A DNA stretch of 62,727 nucleotides. It comes from Acidobacteriota bacterium (lineage in GTDB: Bacteria > Acidobacteriota > Blastocatellia > UBA7656). A program made the translations under genes and the position numbers. The notes under the pieces are model-generated. The model was not told where the DNA came from. It saw nothing but the letters and a program-made list of their open reading frames with translations, and made no database searches. Where the stretch lies: positions 1 through 62,727 of the forward strand of contig JACQDB010000044.1 in the NCBI GenBank assembly GCA_016201275.1, read 5' to 3'. Positions 17,242 through 26,838 of the stretch are shown here, in pieces; position 1 is the stretch's first letter; the number at the start of each line of letters is the position of its first letter.

Positions 17242-20200
17242 TTTACCAGCCCTCTTTCAACATCGCGATAAGCGTTCTGGGCGGCGACCTTCACAGGTTC
17301 AAGCACTAGCGGGAAGGTGGTCAGGATGTAGGCGAATTCCGCTTCGCTCAAACCGTAGAGGTGAGCGACGAGTCCGTCGAGTTCAGCGCGCAGCCTGGCG
17401 CGTTCGGTTTCGTTGGTTGCGCCATCTTGGTGCGAGGCGAGACCGACTTGGCGGGCGAGGTCATCGTATTCGGGAGTCGTGCAGATGAGCCGCGCCGCCC
17501 GCTCAACGATAGGTGCGAACACCGCGTCTTTTGAGGTCAGTCGCGGCAGGGGAAGTTGATAAAAAGTGAACATTGAAATTGTTGTTGTTGTTCTTTGTCT
17601 AACTTGGTAATCGAAACTGAAGCCATTAAGCAAGGCACAGCAAAAAAGAAGGTCGTGATAAGACGTGCTCCCGCGAGAGCTACTTAACATTAGCTTGTGA
17701 TTTGCGAAAACATTTCCAGGCAGTAATGTTGAAATCATAGCTCTTTCATTAGTGTTTGAGGCAATTTCTCTAAATGCCATTCTGTATTTCTGATAATCAA
17801 GTTTTTGCTCTGTATCTTCTCCGCGAGTTCCAAGCAAAGCTCTTCGCGCTTCTTTTTCATCAAGCCAGTATTTCGGCTCGCCCCATTTGTGCGTGAATTG
17901 ATGAATCATCTTGCCTTCGTAGAGCGGCAAGCGCCCTTTGCCCGGAGCGCTCTTGAACAAATGGCTATCGTTGGTCATGTGAAACTCGTTGCACAAAACC
18001 AGATTCCACTTGTCTTCAAGCTTATCGCCGAGCAGCGGAAAGCGCAGCATCTTTTCGGCGATTTGAATTTCCAACTCGTTCTTGAACTCCATCACTGAAA
18101 GCGAATCAGGCGACAAGCGACGAATCAACTCAACAGACATTCGTAACGCGCCATCTCGTGGGAAGCGCACTAACTCTGCTACATCAAGCCGCATAAAGGC
18201 GGAGGGGAATTCCTTTGTGCTTTTGCCTTTCTCGAAGGTCAGCACAATAAACTTGAAACTGCGATGAACGCCTTCAAAAATCTCTTTGCGATTCTCGAAA
18301 CAGAATAACCCTGTGACTTCGGTTTGATTGAAAAGCATTTCGCGCAATTGCTTTGTTCCCAAATCGGTGTAGATGCCGCTTGGAATAACGATGCCGCCTT
18401 GTCCGCCTTCGCGCAGCAGGTTGAAGCATTGCTCGGTGAAAAGTTTATAAAGATTGATGTCGGTTCCCGCCTTCTTGCCGTTGACGATGGCGATTTGATT
18501 CTTGTATTGCTGCGCGTTGCGGTAATACAAACTGACGTGCGGAAAGCGGCTGAGGAATTCCAGCCACGCCGCTCGGACATCGGCTTGCTTGAGCAACTTC
18601 GCCTGTTCCTTCTCAAAATCTTTAATGGTCATCTTGTTCTTGGTTACCAAGTCGGAATACTCGGCGAAGAACTCTTTCGCTTGCGGCTTGAAGATTTCCC
18701 AAGGCGGGTTGGTGATAATCGCGTCAAAGCCGCCGCGCTCAACAATAATCCTGTCGAACTCGTAGCCCCAATGAAACGGACGCAATCTCTCCATGTCAGA
18801 AATATCAAGCGGACGTTTCTCCGCCTTGCCTTCTTTGTTCTTCTTGTCGTCCCACGTCGCCTGTTCGTACTTGATGCCGAGATTGCGAAACTCATCAAGC
18901 AACAGAGTGTTGATCTTTTTGTACGACTCTTCGCGGACTTTTTCGATATGCTCGCGCAGTTGCAGCAGGCGCGTGTGCTGGTCAAGCCCTTGATGCTCTC
19001 CGGGTTTGAAAGCGTGGTCTTTGTAAAGCGCGATGGAACGGTTCTTCTCTTCTAAAATTTTGTTGTAATCGGAAGCGTCCCACTGCCCAAAGAAACTGCC
19101 TTGAAAGCCTTCGCCTATCTTATTGAATTTTTCCGCGTTGACTTTCAGGATACCCATCAACGAATTGCCGGTCAGGATGTTGAAATCAATGTTAGGCAAC
19201 GGCTCTAACTGTTCAACACTCTGCGCCGATGCAACGAGCGACAAAAATAACCGGAGCCGGGCAATCTCCGTCGCCTCTTCCATCACGTCCACGCCAAATA
19301 GATTGTCTGTGATGATGCGCTTCTTGATGAAGTAGTGCAGGCTTTTATGCTGGCGTTCGGTGTCGTGCAACCACTTCGTCAAATTGGCGTCCGAAAGAAA
19401 TTTAATCCTGCCGGTGATTGCCGAATAGACGTAAATCAAACGCTTCATCGCGGCAACCAGAAACGCGCCTGAACCGCAAGCCGGGTCAAGTAAGCTCAAG
19501 TTAGGCAGCACGTCGAACAACAGTTCGCGGCACAACGGCGCGTTGAGGTTCATCAATAACTCTGCCAATGAATCGAACTGTCGGGCAGCCAACACACCCT
19601 TGATTTCCGGCGCGTTGATGCGCTTCAAAATCAACTGGTCAATGGTGCGTTCACAAAGGTACTCGGTGATTTCGATGCGCGTGTAGTACGCGCCAAAGGC
19701 TTTCTGGTTGATGTACTTTTCAAAGATGTAGCCCAACACATCTGGATTGATTTCATCATCCTTACCCTCCGGGCTGTCGTTCAAGTTCCACGAATAGCTC
19801 CCGAAGAGCGCCAAGAGATTTTCAAAGGCAAGATCGGGAATGCGTATATCGTATTCCTTGTTTAACTCTATGCGGTGTTCAAGGAACAAGCCGCCGTTGA
19901 GGTATTTGATATTGCCAAGCAGGGCGCGAACCTCCGGTGTGCGTTGCGTGTCGGGTTTGGCAAAGCCTTCAAAGAAGAGCATCCGCAAAAACTCTTGGTA
20001 GTAGAGGTCGCGCCCACGCCCCTTACTTTCAGCAAGCTTGTTTTGCAAGTAGCGTATGTCGCCCTCGTTGAGAAAATGCTTGGATTGCAGAAAGTAGATG
20101 AACATCAAACGATTGAGCAGAATCGAAGCGTACCAACGGCGGTCGCGCTCGTCATCAATCCCTTGAATGAGTTCGGTAAACGCCACATACTCTTCAGAAT

Positions 20201-20729
20201 AATCTTTGTAGAATTTCTTGGTGACGCGCTCAACATCAAGCGCATCTTTAAGGCGACGGGCGACAACGATGACGGGGACATTGCCATCTTGGTCAAATTC
20301 GCTGAGGTCAACAACCATTGCGCTTAATTTGCTGAGGAAGAGGTCGCCGGGTTGCCCTTTGATGTAGAGGTGATCGCGGACGAACGTTTTATTGCCCTCG
20401 CGTTTGACCCAATACCAGAGGCTTTGCGAAGGGTTATCTTTCTGGTTCAGAAAGATAAACAGATTTTCGTGATGCAGTTGCGATATTTGTTTGTGGATAG
20501 CGGCGCGAGCCTTGGCGTTGGGGATTACGCCATCCGACGAAATGATTTCAAAAATTACCACGCCTGAGAGTTGAGCGATCTGTCGGCGCTCGAATTCAAT
20601 ACTGTCAAAAGACCCTTTGATTGATTTGCGCTCTGTGGGTTGCGCCCATCCGAGTTCTTCTATGAAAAGCGCTTTGAAATCGAATTTTTGCAGCAGGTCG
20701 CGGGTTCGCAAGATGTCCAACTTTGCCAT
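17238..20729 (-). CDS. Eco57I-type N6-adenine DNA methyltransferase (putative type IIG-like)
   Basis: The protein has 1163 residues from the ATG at 20729, which has a strong AGGAGGAG four bases upstream and shares one base with the preceding stop (TGATG). SAM-binding motif I is DPACGSGAFLVA near 416 and the catalytic motif IV is ITNPPWE near 673, as in gamma-class N6-adenine methylases. The C-terminal part (about 880-1100, TFYQLPLPRLTS) resembles a target-recognition domain. The N-terminal 350 residues are helical with a beta-rich start (GVVIFEIISSDG); I cannot see a clear PD-(D/E)XK site, so cleavage may depend on the partner proteins. No separate specificity subunit is present. It is co-transcribed with the PLD-helicase and DUF1016 genes. 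Confidence 0.88.
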   Translation of the reverse strand: MAKLDILRTRDLLQKFDFKALFIEELGWAQPTERKSIKGSFDSIEFERRQIAQLSGVVIFEIISSDGVIPNAKARAAIHKQISQLHHENLFIFLNQKDNPSQSLWYWVKREGNKTFVRDHLYIKGQPGDLFLSKLSAMVVDLSEFDQDGNVPVIVVARRLKDALDVERVTKKFYKDYSEEYVAFTELIQGIDDERDRRWYASILLNRLMFIYFLQSKHFLNEGDIRYLQNKLAESKGRGRDLYYQEFLRMLFFEGFAKPDTQRTPEVRALLGNIKYLNGGLFLEHRIELNKEYDIRIPDLAFENLLALFGSYSWNLNDSPEGKDDEINPDVLGYIFEKYINQKAFGAYYTRIEITEYLCERTIDQLILKRINAPEIKGVLAARQFDSLAELLMNLNAPLCRELLFDVLPNLSLLDPACGSGAFLVAAMKRLIYVYSAITGRIKFLSDANLTKWLHDTERQHKSLHYFIKKRIITDNLFGVDVMEEATEIARLRLFLSLVASAQSVEQLEPLPNIDFNILTGNSLMGILKVNAEKFNKIGEGFQGSFFGQWDASDYNKILEEKNRSIALYKDHAFKPGEHQGLDQHTRLLQLREHIEKVREESYKKINTLLLDEFRNLGIKYEQATWDDKKNKEGKAEKRPLDISDMERLRPFHWGYEFDRIIVERGGFDAIITNPPWEIFKPQAKEFFAEYSDLVTKNKMTIKDFEKEQAKLLKQADVRAAWLEFLSRFPHVSLYYRNAQQYKNQIAIVNGKKAGTDINLYKLFTEQCFNLLREGGQGGIVIPSGIYTDLGTKQLREMLFNQTEVTGLFCFENRKEIFEGVHRSFKFIVLTFEKGKSTKEFPSAFMRLDVAELVRFPRDGALRMSVELIRRLSPDSLSVMEFKNELEIQIAEKMLRFPLLGDKLEDKWNLVLCNEFHMTNDSHLFKSAPGKGRLPLYEGKMIHQFTHKWGEPKYWLDEKEARRALLGTRGEDTEQKLDYQKYRMAFREIASNTNERAMISTLLPGNVFANHKLMLSSSRGSTSYHDLLFCCALLNGFSFDYQVRQRTTTTISMFTFYQLPLPRLTSKDAVFAPIVERAARLICTTPEYDDLARQVGLASHQDGATNETERARLRAELDGLVAHLYGLSEAEFAYILTTFPLVLEPVKVAAQNAYRDVERGLVK

Positions 20730-23700
20730 CAATCTCCTCCTCTTTCGCCGGAGAGTCCTAAAGAGCAAATAATTTGCGGCTCATCCGTTGCTTCTTCTTC
20801 GCTGCTTCGACAGAGGCGGTCTTGGTCGCGCAAGGCAAGCACAAGTTCGGCGAGTTTCACATCTGTGATGCCGCTTCGCAATTGCCGATTGAGAATATCT
20901 ATCGCCGCTTGCTGCAACGGGTGGCGATAGAGTTCATCGAGAGCTTTGAACAAGGCAGGCGATTCAAAGAGTGTGCCTTTGACATCTTCGGCGTAGCGTT
21001 TGAGGCGTTCATATATTCTAAAGCGCGCCCCTGTGGGTCTGCCCAATTGTCCGCCGGTTGATTTGTCTTCTTCGACGATGACTTCAACGCCGCGCTGAAC
21101 CAGATGATGATGCTTGTCGTTGTGAGGCAGGGCAGGGGTGTCTGGCAAACATTCGGCGGCTCTGAGAATGGTGAATTGAGATTCGCTGACGCTGTTGCCT
21201 GCTTTATCAACCCAGGCAAGCGCGTCGTTGCCTTCGGCTGTGCGTAAATAAACCAACACGCCTTCAGGCTCGCGTGGGCTGGGTTGATGAGCCCTGGTTG
21301 AATAAACGACGTGCGGCATATTAGGAATGATGCGTTGCAGATTGGCATTCGCCGTGATGGCATTGTTCCAGATTTGATAAGCGTAAGAAGCCAAGTCAAC
21401 TTCTGTGTCCGCGTCGCCATCAAGTATGCCGGACTTTTCGTTGTAGAGATCAAGCACCACTCTGTCGTTGCGGTCATCTTCAAAGAAGGCTTCGTCCGTG
21501 CCTATGACTTCGGCGTTTTCAGAGAGGCGTTGGCGGACGCGCTCACGCAAGCGAATGATGCGCTCTACGCCTTGGGCTGGCAGAAAAGAGTAGCAGAAGA
21601 TTTTTTCCGCCATCTGCCCTATGCGGTCAACGCGACCGGCGCGTTGAATGAGTCGGATGATTGCCCAAGGCAAATCATAATTGACGACTATGGAACAGTC
21701 TTGCAGGTTTTGACCTTCGCTTAAAACATCTGTGGCAATGAGGGCGCGCAATTCGTCTTCGGGCTTTATCTGTTTGTTATTGCTGAGGGGACTGAATCGC
21801 CAGGCAAGAGCCGTGGGGTCTGCGGATGCGCCGGTTACGCCGGAGATTTTCAACAAGCCTCGCGCTTGAACCTGCCTAGCCAAATAGTTCACGGTGTCGG
21901 CGAATTGCGTAAAGATGAGAACTTTCTCTTTCGCGTGTCGCTTGGTCAGCAGTTTCAAGAGCGCCTCGAGCTTTGCATCTTTGTTGGCGTCCCACTCGCC
22001 GGACATCTGCAATACTTTCAGCAGAGCTTCGGCATCTTTGCCAAGGTCTTTTGCCAGCGCCTTGATAAAGAGGTTTGGGCGAAGCCATTTGAAGCGATTT
22101 TTGTACTCCATTTCGTACTGTGCATAGACCTCGGCGGCGCGCTGCTTGAAATCATTTTCAGCGCCTAAAGCGAGCCTTTCTACGGATGAATTTTCTTCGC
22201 TGTTGTCATTGTCGGCAAAGATCTCTGCCATAGCGTTAGCCGTATCTGCATCGGCGTCGTAAACCCGTGTGTCGAGCAAGGCTGAATCCTGTGTGCCTAT
22301 GGGCAGCGGCTTTTCATGCTCTATGGCGTGAAGGTATATGTAGTTTCGCAGGATGTGACGTTCGATAGAAAGCAGAAAGGCTTGTCCGCTGCTTTCAAGG
22401 CGTTTGAAAAGATTGGTTCGACAGAACCCCATCAAGCGTTTACCGGCGCGCGAAAGGTCTTGCAGAAGCTTTGCTTCTTGCGCTGTAGGTTGTTGTGACA
22501 AAGACGCGGCGACGTAATTGCCCAAGCCGTAGCGCGGCAGATTGAGCGCGTTGATGATGTCAACAACCTCTGCGGAATAGAGCCGCGCATATTGGTCATC
22601 AGGGTCGCTCTCGTCTATTTTGATCTTCACGGTTTTGGGTAGGCGATCAGGGAAATAGGATAACGAACCGTCTTCAAACTTCAGATATTTGCGCCTCGTA
22701 GTGGTATCGGTTTCGGCGTAATTATCTTGAATGAAACTGCGCGTTCTTCTGACCATGTAGAGTCGCATCAACTCGCGCCAGTCATCGGCATATTCGCTCT
22801 TTTCAAAAGCGGCGAGCGAACGCGGGGCGCATTGGTGGCGACGTATGAATTCGGTTTCGCCAAGTTGTTTGAGCAATTGTTCCGGGCGAATTCCTAAATC
22901 TTTGTCTTCGGAGATGCAGAGCCGCAGTTGGTTGGAAAGGTCTGTGTAGGTTTTGTTGTATGGCGTAGCGGACAACAGTATGCACTTGCTTTCGTTTTTT
23001 TGAATGTAGTCTTGAATGGCTCGATAACGACTGCCTTCGCGGTTGCGTAAGTTGTGGCTCTCATCAATCAGTAGTAAGCGATAACGCCGCAGTTCGGGCA
23101 ATTCGCGGCTGACTCTGGTGATCGAAAGAATGCGGGCGCGCAGGCGATATTGGTCGCGATAATCTTCCCACATCTTAACCAGATTTTTCGGGCAGATGAT
23201 TAAAGTCTCAAGGTCGAAATCGTCCTCGAAGATGCGCGCCAGAGCCGTTGCCATCAAGGTCTTGCCTAGACCGACAACATCGCCTATCAAGACGATGCCG
23301 CGTTTGTTGAGATGATGCGCGGCGATTTGCACAGCCGCTTCCTGGAACTTGAATAACTTATTTTTGAAATCTTTTGGGATGCTGAACTCCGCGAGTCCGG
23401 CACGCGCTTCTTGCGAAAGGTGATAAGCCATCTTTACATAAATGTGATAAGGCGGAATCAAATCTTGACGCGCCCAACTCTCTTCAATGACTTGAAGCAA
23501 GGCTTCAGAAATGTCCACGCACCAACGATCATGCCATCTATCTTCAAACCACTTGGACAATTTCAGACAGGCATCGTGATCTAAAACATCTACGTTCAAT
23601 TCACCTTGATGAGAGAGTCCCGCAAAGGTGAGATTGCTGCTGCCTACATAGCCAGTTATAGGATTTACCGGATCGGCGCGGTGCAGCAGATAGAGTTTTG

Positions 23701-24118
23701 CGTGCAGCGAATGTCTGAGAAACAGTTTGACGATGACTTTCTTCGCTTTGATTTGCACAGCTAAACGCCGCAAGCCAGCTTCGTCTTCATTGGTAGGCGC
23801 GCCCAGGGCTAACTGTTTGCGGAAATCTTCCGCCAACTCTTTTTTAAGGCGCAAGACTTTTTGGTTATCTATCTCGTTATCACGATTGGTGAGGCTCAAG
23901 GCAGCGCGCAACTCCTCACTTGCTGATCGTTGCATACCGATTAAAAGGCGACAGCAATTGCCTTCACTGCCGGAAAAATGTTCTATGGAGGAGTCCATCA
24001 TTTTCCAGCCGCGCAGATTGAAATAGCCGACGCTGAAATCTGCGCGATGCGAGAGTTGCAAAGTTTCGCGGAGAGTAGGTAACAGTCGTTGTTCTATATT
24101 GTCGAATATACGAGGCAT
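20729..24118 (-). CDS. PLD-nuclease / SNF2-type helicase fusion
   Basis: The protein has 1129 residues. Residues about 15-205 form a phospholipase-D-like nuclease domain with the H-x-K of SLHAKLYLL near 139 and GSSNLTFAGL following. The canonical Asp of HKD is not at its usual place. A superfamily 2 SNF2-like helicase follows: Walker A DVVGLGKT near 280, DESHN near 353, SATPYN, then C-terminal motifs VLSEGQNLQ and IQRAGRVDRIGQ near 828. The last 250 residues are unassigned. Proteins of this design track or open DNA and cut it, and they occur with Eco57I-like methylases in anti-phage loci. It is the first gene of the cassette and has a weak ribosome site. The tail ends one base into the methylase start. 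Confidence 0.88.
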   Translation of the reverse strand: MPRIFDNIEQRLLPTLRETLQLSHRADFSVGYFNLRGWKMMDSSIEHFSGSEGNCCRLLIGMQRSASEELRAALSLTNRDNEIDNQKVLRLKKELAEDFRKQLALGAPTNEDEAGLRRLAVQIKAKKVIVKLFLRHSLHAKLYLLHRADPVNPITGYVGSSNLTFAGLSHQGELNVDVLDHDACLKLSKWFEDRWHDRWCVDISEALLQVIEESWARQDLIPPYHIYVKMAYHLSQEARAGLAEFSIPKDFKNKLFKFQEAAVQIAAHHLNKRGIVLIGDVVGLGKTLMATALARIFEDDFDLETLIICPKNLVKMWEDYRDQYRLRARILSITRVSRELPELRRYRLLLIDESHNLRNREGSRYRAIQDYIQKNESKCILLSATPYNKTYTDLSNQLRLCISEDKDLGIRPEQLLKQLGETEFIRRHQCAPRSLAAFEKSEYADDWRELMRLYMVRRTRSFIQDNYAETDTTTRRKYLKFEDGSLSYFPDRLPKTVKIKIDESDPDDQYARLYSAEVVDIINALNLPRYGLGNYVAASLSQQPTAQEAKLLQDLSRAGKRLMGFCRTNLFKRLESSGQAFLLSIERHILRNYIYLHAIEHEKPLPIGTQDSALLDTRVYDADADTANAMAEIFADNDNSEENSSVERLALGAENDFKQRAAEVYAQYEMEYKNRFKWLRPNLFIKALAKDLGKDAEALLKVLQMSGEWDANKDAKLEALLKLLTKRHAKEKVLIFTQFADTVNYLARQVQARGLLKISGVTGASADPTALAWRFSPLSNNKQIKPEDELRALIATDVLSEGQNLQDCSIVVNYDLPWAIIRLIQRAGRVDRIGQMAEKIFCYSFLPAQGVERIIRLRERVRQRLSENAEVIGTDEAFFEDDRNDRVVLDLYNEKSGILDGDADTEVDLASYAYQIWNNAITANANLQRIIPNMPHVVYSTRAHQPSPREPEGVLVYLRTAEGNDALAWVDKAGNSVSESQFTILRAAECLPDTPALPHNDKHHHLVQRGVEVIVEEDKSTGGQLGRPTGARFRIYERLKRYAEDVKGTLFESPALFKALDELYRHPLQQAAIDILNRQLRSGITDVKLAELVLALRDQDRLCRSSEEEATDEPQIICSLGLSGERGGD

Positions 24119-24309
24119 TAAAATTACTCGTTTATGCTTTTTGTGGAAAAGATAATCAGGTTAAAAAATCCCTTTTATTGAACGACACAAGGAACCAGCC
24201 ATATTGAACAGGTAGGCAGAATACCATCACATCACATCACCATCAAGCATCATGAATTTCGGGTAATGATTTAGATTCTAATTGCCTTTCATGAAAAGTA
24301 AAAAAAATA
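24119..24309. promoter_or_regulatory. Leader and probable promoter region of the cassette
   Basis: About 190 bp of AT-rich DNA lies upstream of the leftward PLD-helicase gene. Read leftward it holds a GATG/GTGATG run (24222-24252) and several A/T stretches such as AATAAAAGGG, but I cannot fix -35 and -10 boxes with confidence. No gene is seen. The composition differs from the core genes around it. Confidence 0.4.
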
Positions 24310-24405
24310 ATGATCGCGCCGAGCAGCAGCCACCACAGCGCGTGTGCCGAGAGAAATCGCATAAAACCTTTACGGGCAACCGTCGCCCGCTGTTCCTGTT
24401 TTCAT
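24310..24405. repeat. 96-bp direct repeat, copy B, with a truncated BatA-type gene start
   Basis: The segment is identical to 15942-16037. On the minus strand the ATG at 24362 begins the same residues as the BatA-type protein (MRFLSAHALWW), then after about 20 codons the match stops at an A-run and unrelated sequence follows. This copy is therefore a dead 5' fragment of the gene. It marks the far border of the cassette, and recombination between the two copies would delete 8.37 kb and leave one intact gene start. Confidence 0.93.
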
Positions 24406-24732
24406 TTCCACCGTGTCCAAAGAGTATCGCACAGCGCAACGAATCACAGCCAACCTTCCATACAGTAGCCTTGGCGAATTGGCGCTTGGCGAAACGCCTT
24501 CGTTCGACAGCGCCACAGGAATTCCCAGCCGCTGCGGCGGATGGCGCGGATGGCGACGGATAATCGGTCCCTATCCGTGGCATCCGCAGCATCGGTTGGG
24601 AATTCAAGCAACACCTTGGTCGGATCGAATTGTCGTCGCCTGATCGCGCAAGCCAACATTTATTACTCGTTGCAGAAACTCTGGCGCAAGCTTGGCGCTA
24701 TCGGCTACCATGCCTGCGTTGTCTGATTGCGT
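24406..24732. other. Gap upstream of the PAP2 gene
   Basis: The first 45 bp are a diverged relative of the sequence beyond copy A of the 96-bp repeat (16038-16085), consistent with an ancestral leader of the BatA-type gene. The remaining 280 bp are GC-rich with a gatggcgcggatggcg run. No gene or clear promoter is recognised. Confidence 0.5.
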
Positions 24733-25491
24733 ATGGTCGAAAATTTAACAAACCATTCCGAGATCAAACCAGAGCCTGTCAATTCGCTATCGGCAGCAGC
24801 AGCAGCGGCGGCAGCGCGGCAACTTCGCAAAGGCTTGATAGCTTTTGCGCTGACCTTGTGCCTTTATGTTGCGCTTGCGGTGTTCGCGCACTTCTTTGCG
24901 TATTTCAACTGGGACAAAAAACTTGACGCGGCGATTCAAAACATATCGCTGCCGGGCTTTGGTTCGCTGATGATTTTTTTATCGTTCCTCGGCGACCGCT
25001 GGATTCCGTTTGCGATTGTCATCGTCGTCAGCCTCGTGTTGATACTGGCGCGCAAGCGCCTGGAAGGAGCGATCTGTTTGGGCGGCATCGCTTTGGGCGC
25101 GGCCTTGAATGAACTCACCAAAGTGTTGATCGGCAGACCGCGACCCGATAAAAGTTTGGTGCATATTTTGACCGAAGTGAATCACAACAGCTTTCCTTCG
25201 GGGCATACATTTTTCTTCGTGGAATTTTTCGGCTTCCTGTTTTTTGTCATCTACGTTCTGCCTCTCCCGCGTCTGTTTCGCCGAGTCTTGTTGGCGCTCT
25301 TGCTCACCTTGATTGCGCTGATCGGCGTATCGCGAGTTTATCTGGGAGCGCATTGGCCGAGCGATGTCCTCGGCGGTTATCTGGCCGGAACCTTGTGGCT
25401 GACCTTAATGATTAAAGTCTATCTGCGTTTACAAGACCGCCAGACGAAAGCGCCAAAGCCGACCACGCCATCCTCCACAGATATTTCCTGA
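24733..25491 (+). CDS. PAP2-family membrane phosphatase
   Basis: The protein has 252 residues from the ATG at 24733. An Ala-rich N-terminus is followed by about six membrane helices. The three PAP2 motifs are present: KVLIGRPRPDKS (motif 1), SFPSGHTFF (motif 2) and SRVYLGAHWPSDVLGGY (motif 3, with the His and Asp of the active site). The family removes phosphate from lipid phosphates or undecaprenyl pyrophosphate at the outer face of the inner membrane. The substrate here is not fixed by the sequence. The ribosome site is weak. It is followed 75 bp later by brkB-like on the same strand. Confidence 0.85.
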   Translation: MVENLTNHSEIKPEPVNSLSAAAAAAAARQLRKGLIAFALTLCLYVALAVFAHFFAYFNWDKKLDAAIQNISLPGFGSLMIFLSFLGDRWIPFAIVIVVSLVLILARKRLEGAICLGGIALGAALNELTKVLIGRPRPDKSLVHILTEVNHNSFPSGHTFFFVEFFGFLFFVIYVLPLPRLFRRVLLALLLTLIALIGVSRVYLGAHWPSDVLGGYLAGTLWLTLMIKVYLRLQDRQTKAPKPTTPSSTDIS

Positions 25492-25566
25492 CCTGGCTGC
25501 GCCTCTGCATTCGACGACAGCAATCTTTGACCGCGCCCTTAACCAGAGGCTATAGTTTTTCCGTTT

Positions 25567-26466
25567 ATGCCGAAGAAAGTCACGAAGAGGAAAATCCTGA
25601 CGCGCAGTTTCATGACGTTCATGGATAACGATTTGACCACTTCGGCGGCGGCGGTGTCGTACTTTTCGATGCTGGCATTTTTTCCTACGCTGTTGTTTGT
25701 GCTGGCACTCGGCGCTCGATTAAGCGGCTCCGCACAGGTTGAAAAATATATCATCAGTCAAGTGCTGACCTTTTTTCCCGGCGCGCAAGCTTTCGTGCGA
25801 AAGAATCTGGAATCGTTTTCCGACGCTTCGACGAGTTTGATCTTCAGTTGCTTTACGGTGATGTTGTGGGCGGCAACGTGGATTTTTACGGTCATTGAAA
25901 AAGCCTTGAATCGGATATGGGGAACCGCGCCGCGTTCTTTTCTGCACGGGCGAGCCGTCAACTTCGCGGTGATGAGCACCATTTTTCCCTTGCTGATTAC
26001 CTCTTCCGTGTTGACGGCGACGCTTACCGGTTTACGGGCGATGGCGAGCCGTTTGCCGGTCAGACTCAGCCAGCAACTTGAAATGCTGTCGGGGTATTTC
26101 TGGCAATCGGTGTTTATTTTCGGCAGCGCCTTGATCACCATTTTGTTGTTCACCATGCTCTATAAATTTTTGCCCAACACGCGCATTGCGGGGCGCGAAG
26201 CGTTGACCGGTGCCATCGTCGCCGGAGTGTTATGGGAAGGCGCAAAATTCGGCTTCGCCTATCTGTTGCCCTATTTTCATTATGATTTATTGTACGGCTC
26301 GATTGGCGCAGGCATCGCGCTGTTGTCGTGGGTTTATCTGTCGAGTGTGATTATGTTATTCGGCGCGCAGTTCACGGCGCTATTGCACCGCGACCATCTC
26401 TTCACCAATGGCAAGCCGGAGTCCGAGCCAACGCAGGAAGAATCACCTCCCGCCCTCACTTCTTAA
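25567..26466 (+). CDS. YihY/BrkB-family membrane protein
   Basis: The protein has 299 residues with six membrane helices. Family signatures include a basic start, DNDLTTSAAAVSYFSMLAFFP near 20, a long helical loop (TLFFPGAQAF-type region near 75), WTVIEKALNRIWG near 115, and a late GAIVAGVLWEGAKFGFAYLLPYF. The family was once called RNase BN by mistake and is now regarded as a membrane protein of unclear transport function. A Pro/Glu-rich tail ends the protein. It lies 75 bp after the PAP2 gene, so the two may share a transcript. Confidence 0.85.
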   Translation: MPKKVTKRKILTRSFMTFMDNDLTTSAAAVSYFSMLAFFPTLLFVLALGARLSGSAQVEKYIISQVLTFFPGAQAFVRKNLESFSDASTSLIFSCFTVMLWAATWIFTVIEKALNRIWGTAPRSFLHGRAVNFAVMSTIFPLLITSSVLTATLTGLRAMASRLPVRLSQQLEMLSGYFWQSVFIFGSALITILLFTMLYKFLPNTRIAGREALTGAIVAGVLWEGAKFGFAYLLPYFHYDLLYGSIGAGIALLSWVYLSSVIMLFGAQFTALLHRDHLFTNGKPESEPTQEESPPALTS

Positions 26467-26838
26467 TTCAGATAGGCAAGGGAACGCCAGATGGCGAAAA
26501 TGCTTTTGCGGCAATGAAGTTCGACCTACGCGCCGGTTCCTCGGTCATGAGGTTTGCTTTCATTTGCTCTTCACGAATTGCCGAGCGCGATGATCGCCGC
26601 CGCCGCCGCGCCACCTAATGACTCGGACATTGAGGCGAAATTTCCTCGCCAGTGCTTTCGTAAGGCGAGGGCGTCGGCTTTACCAAATACCTCGAACACT
26701 GTCGGCGCAGGAGTTTTGTCGTTGGTGCTTTGGCGGTTGCCTTTTGCCTTCATACAGGTAATATATATTCAAACTTTAGCGCGGTTCGCTCAGTCAAAAT
26801 TTTTGCGGACGACGACCGTCCTGAGACTGGAGTAAGCG
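26467..26838. other. 372-bp gap upstream of the Spy-like gene
   Basis: No gene is recognised. The middle contains GC-rich runs (cgccgccgccgcgcc) and GAGGCGAAATTTCCTCGCC, a small hairpin. Just before the next gene a short inverted repeat GGACG-ACGAC-CGTCC (about 26810-26824) could be an operator, but this is weak. Confidence 0.4.

Noticed and set aside
16126-24118. DISARM or BREX system
   Set aside because: The PLD, SNF2 and methylase parts recall DISARM, but drmA and drmB (DUF1998) are absent, and no pglZ or brxC is seen for BREX.
24278-24607. Leftward 109-residue frame over copy B of the repeat
   Set aside because: It is in a different frame from the BatA-type start, has no motif, and overlaps a dead repeat copy.
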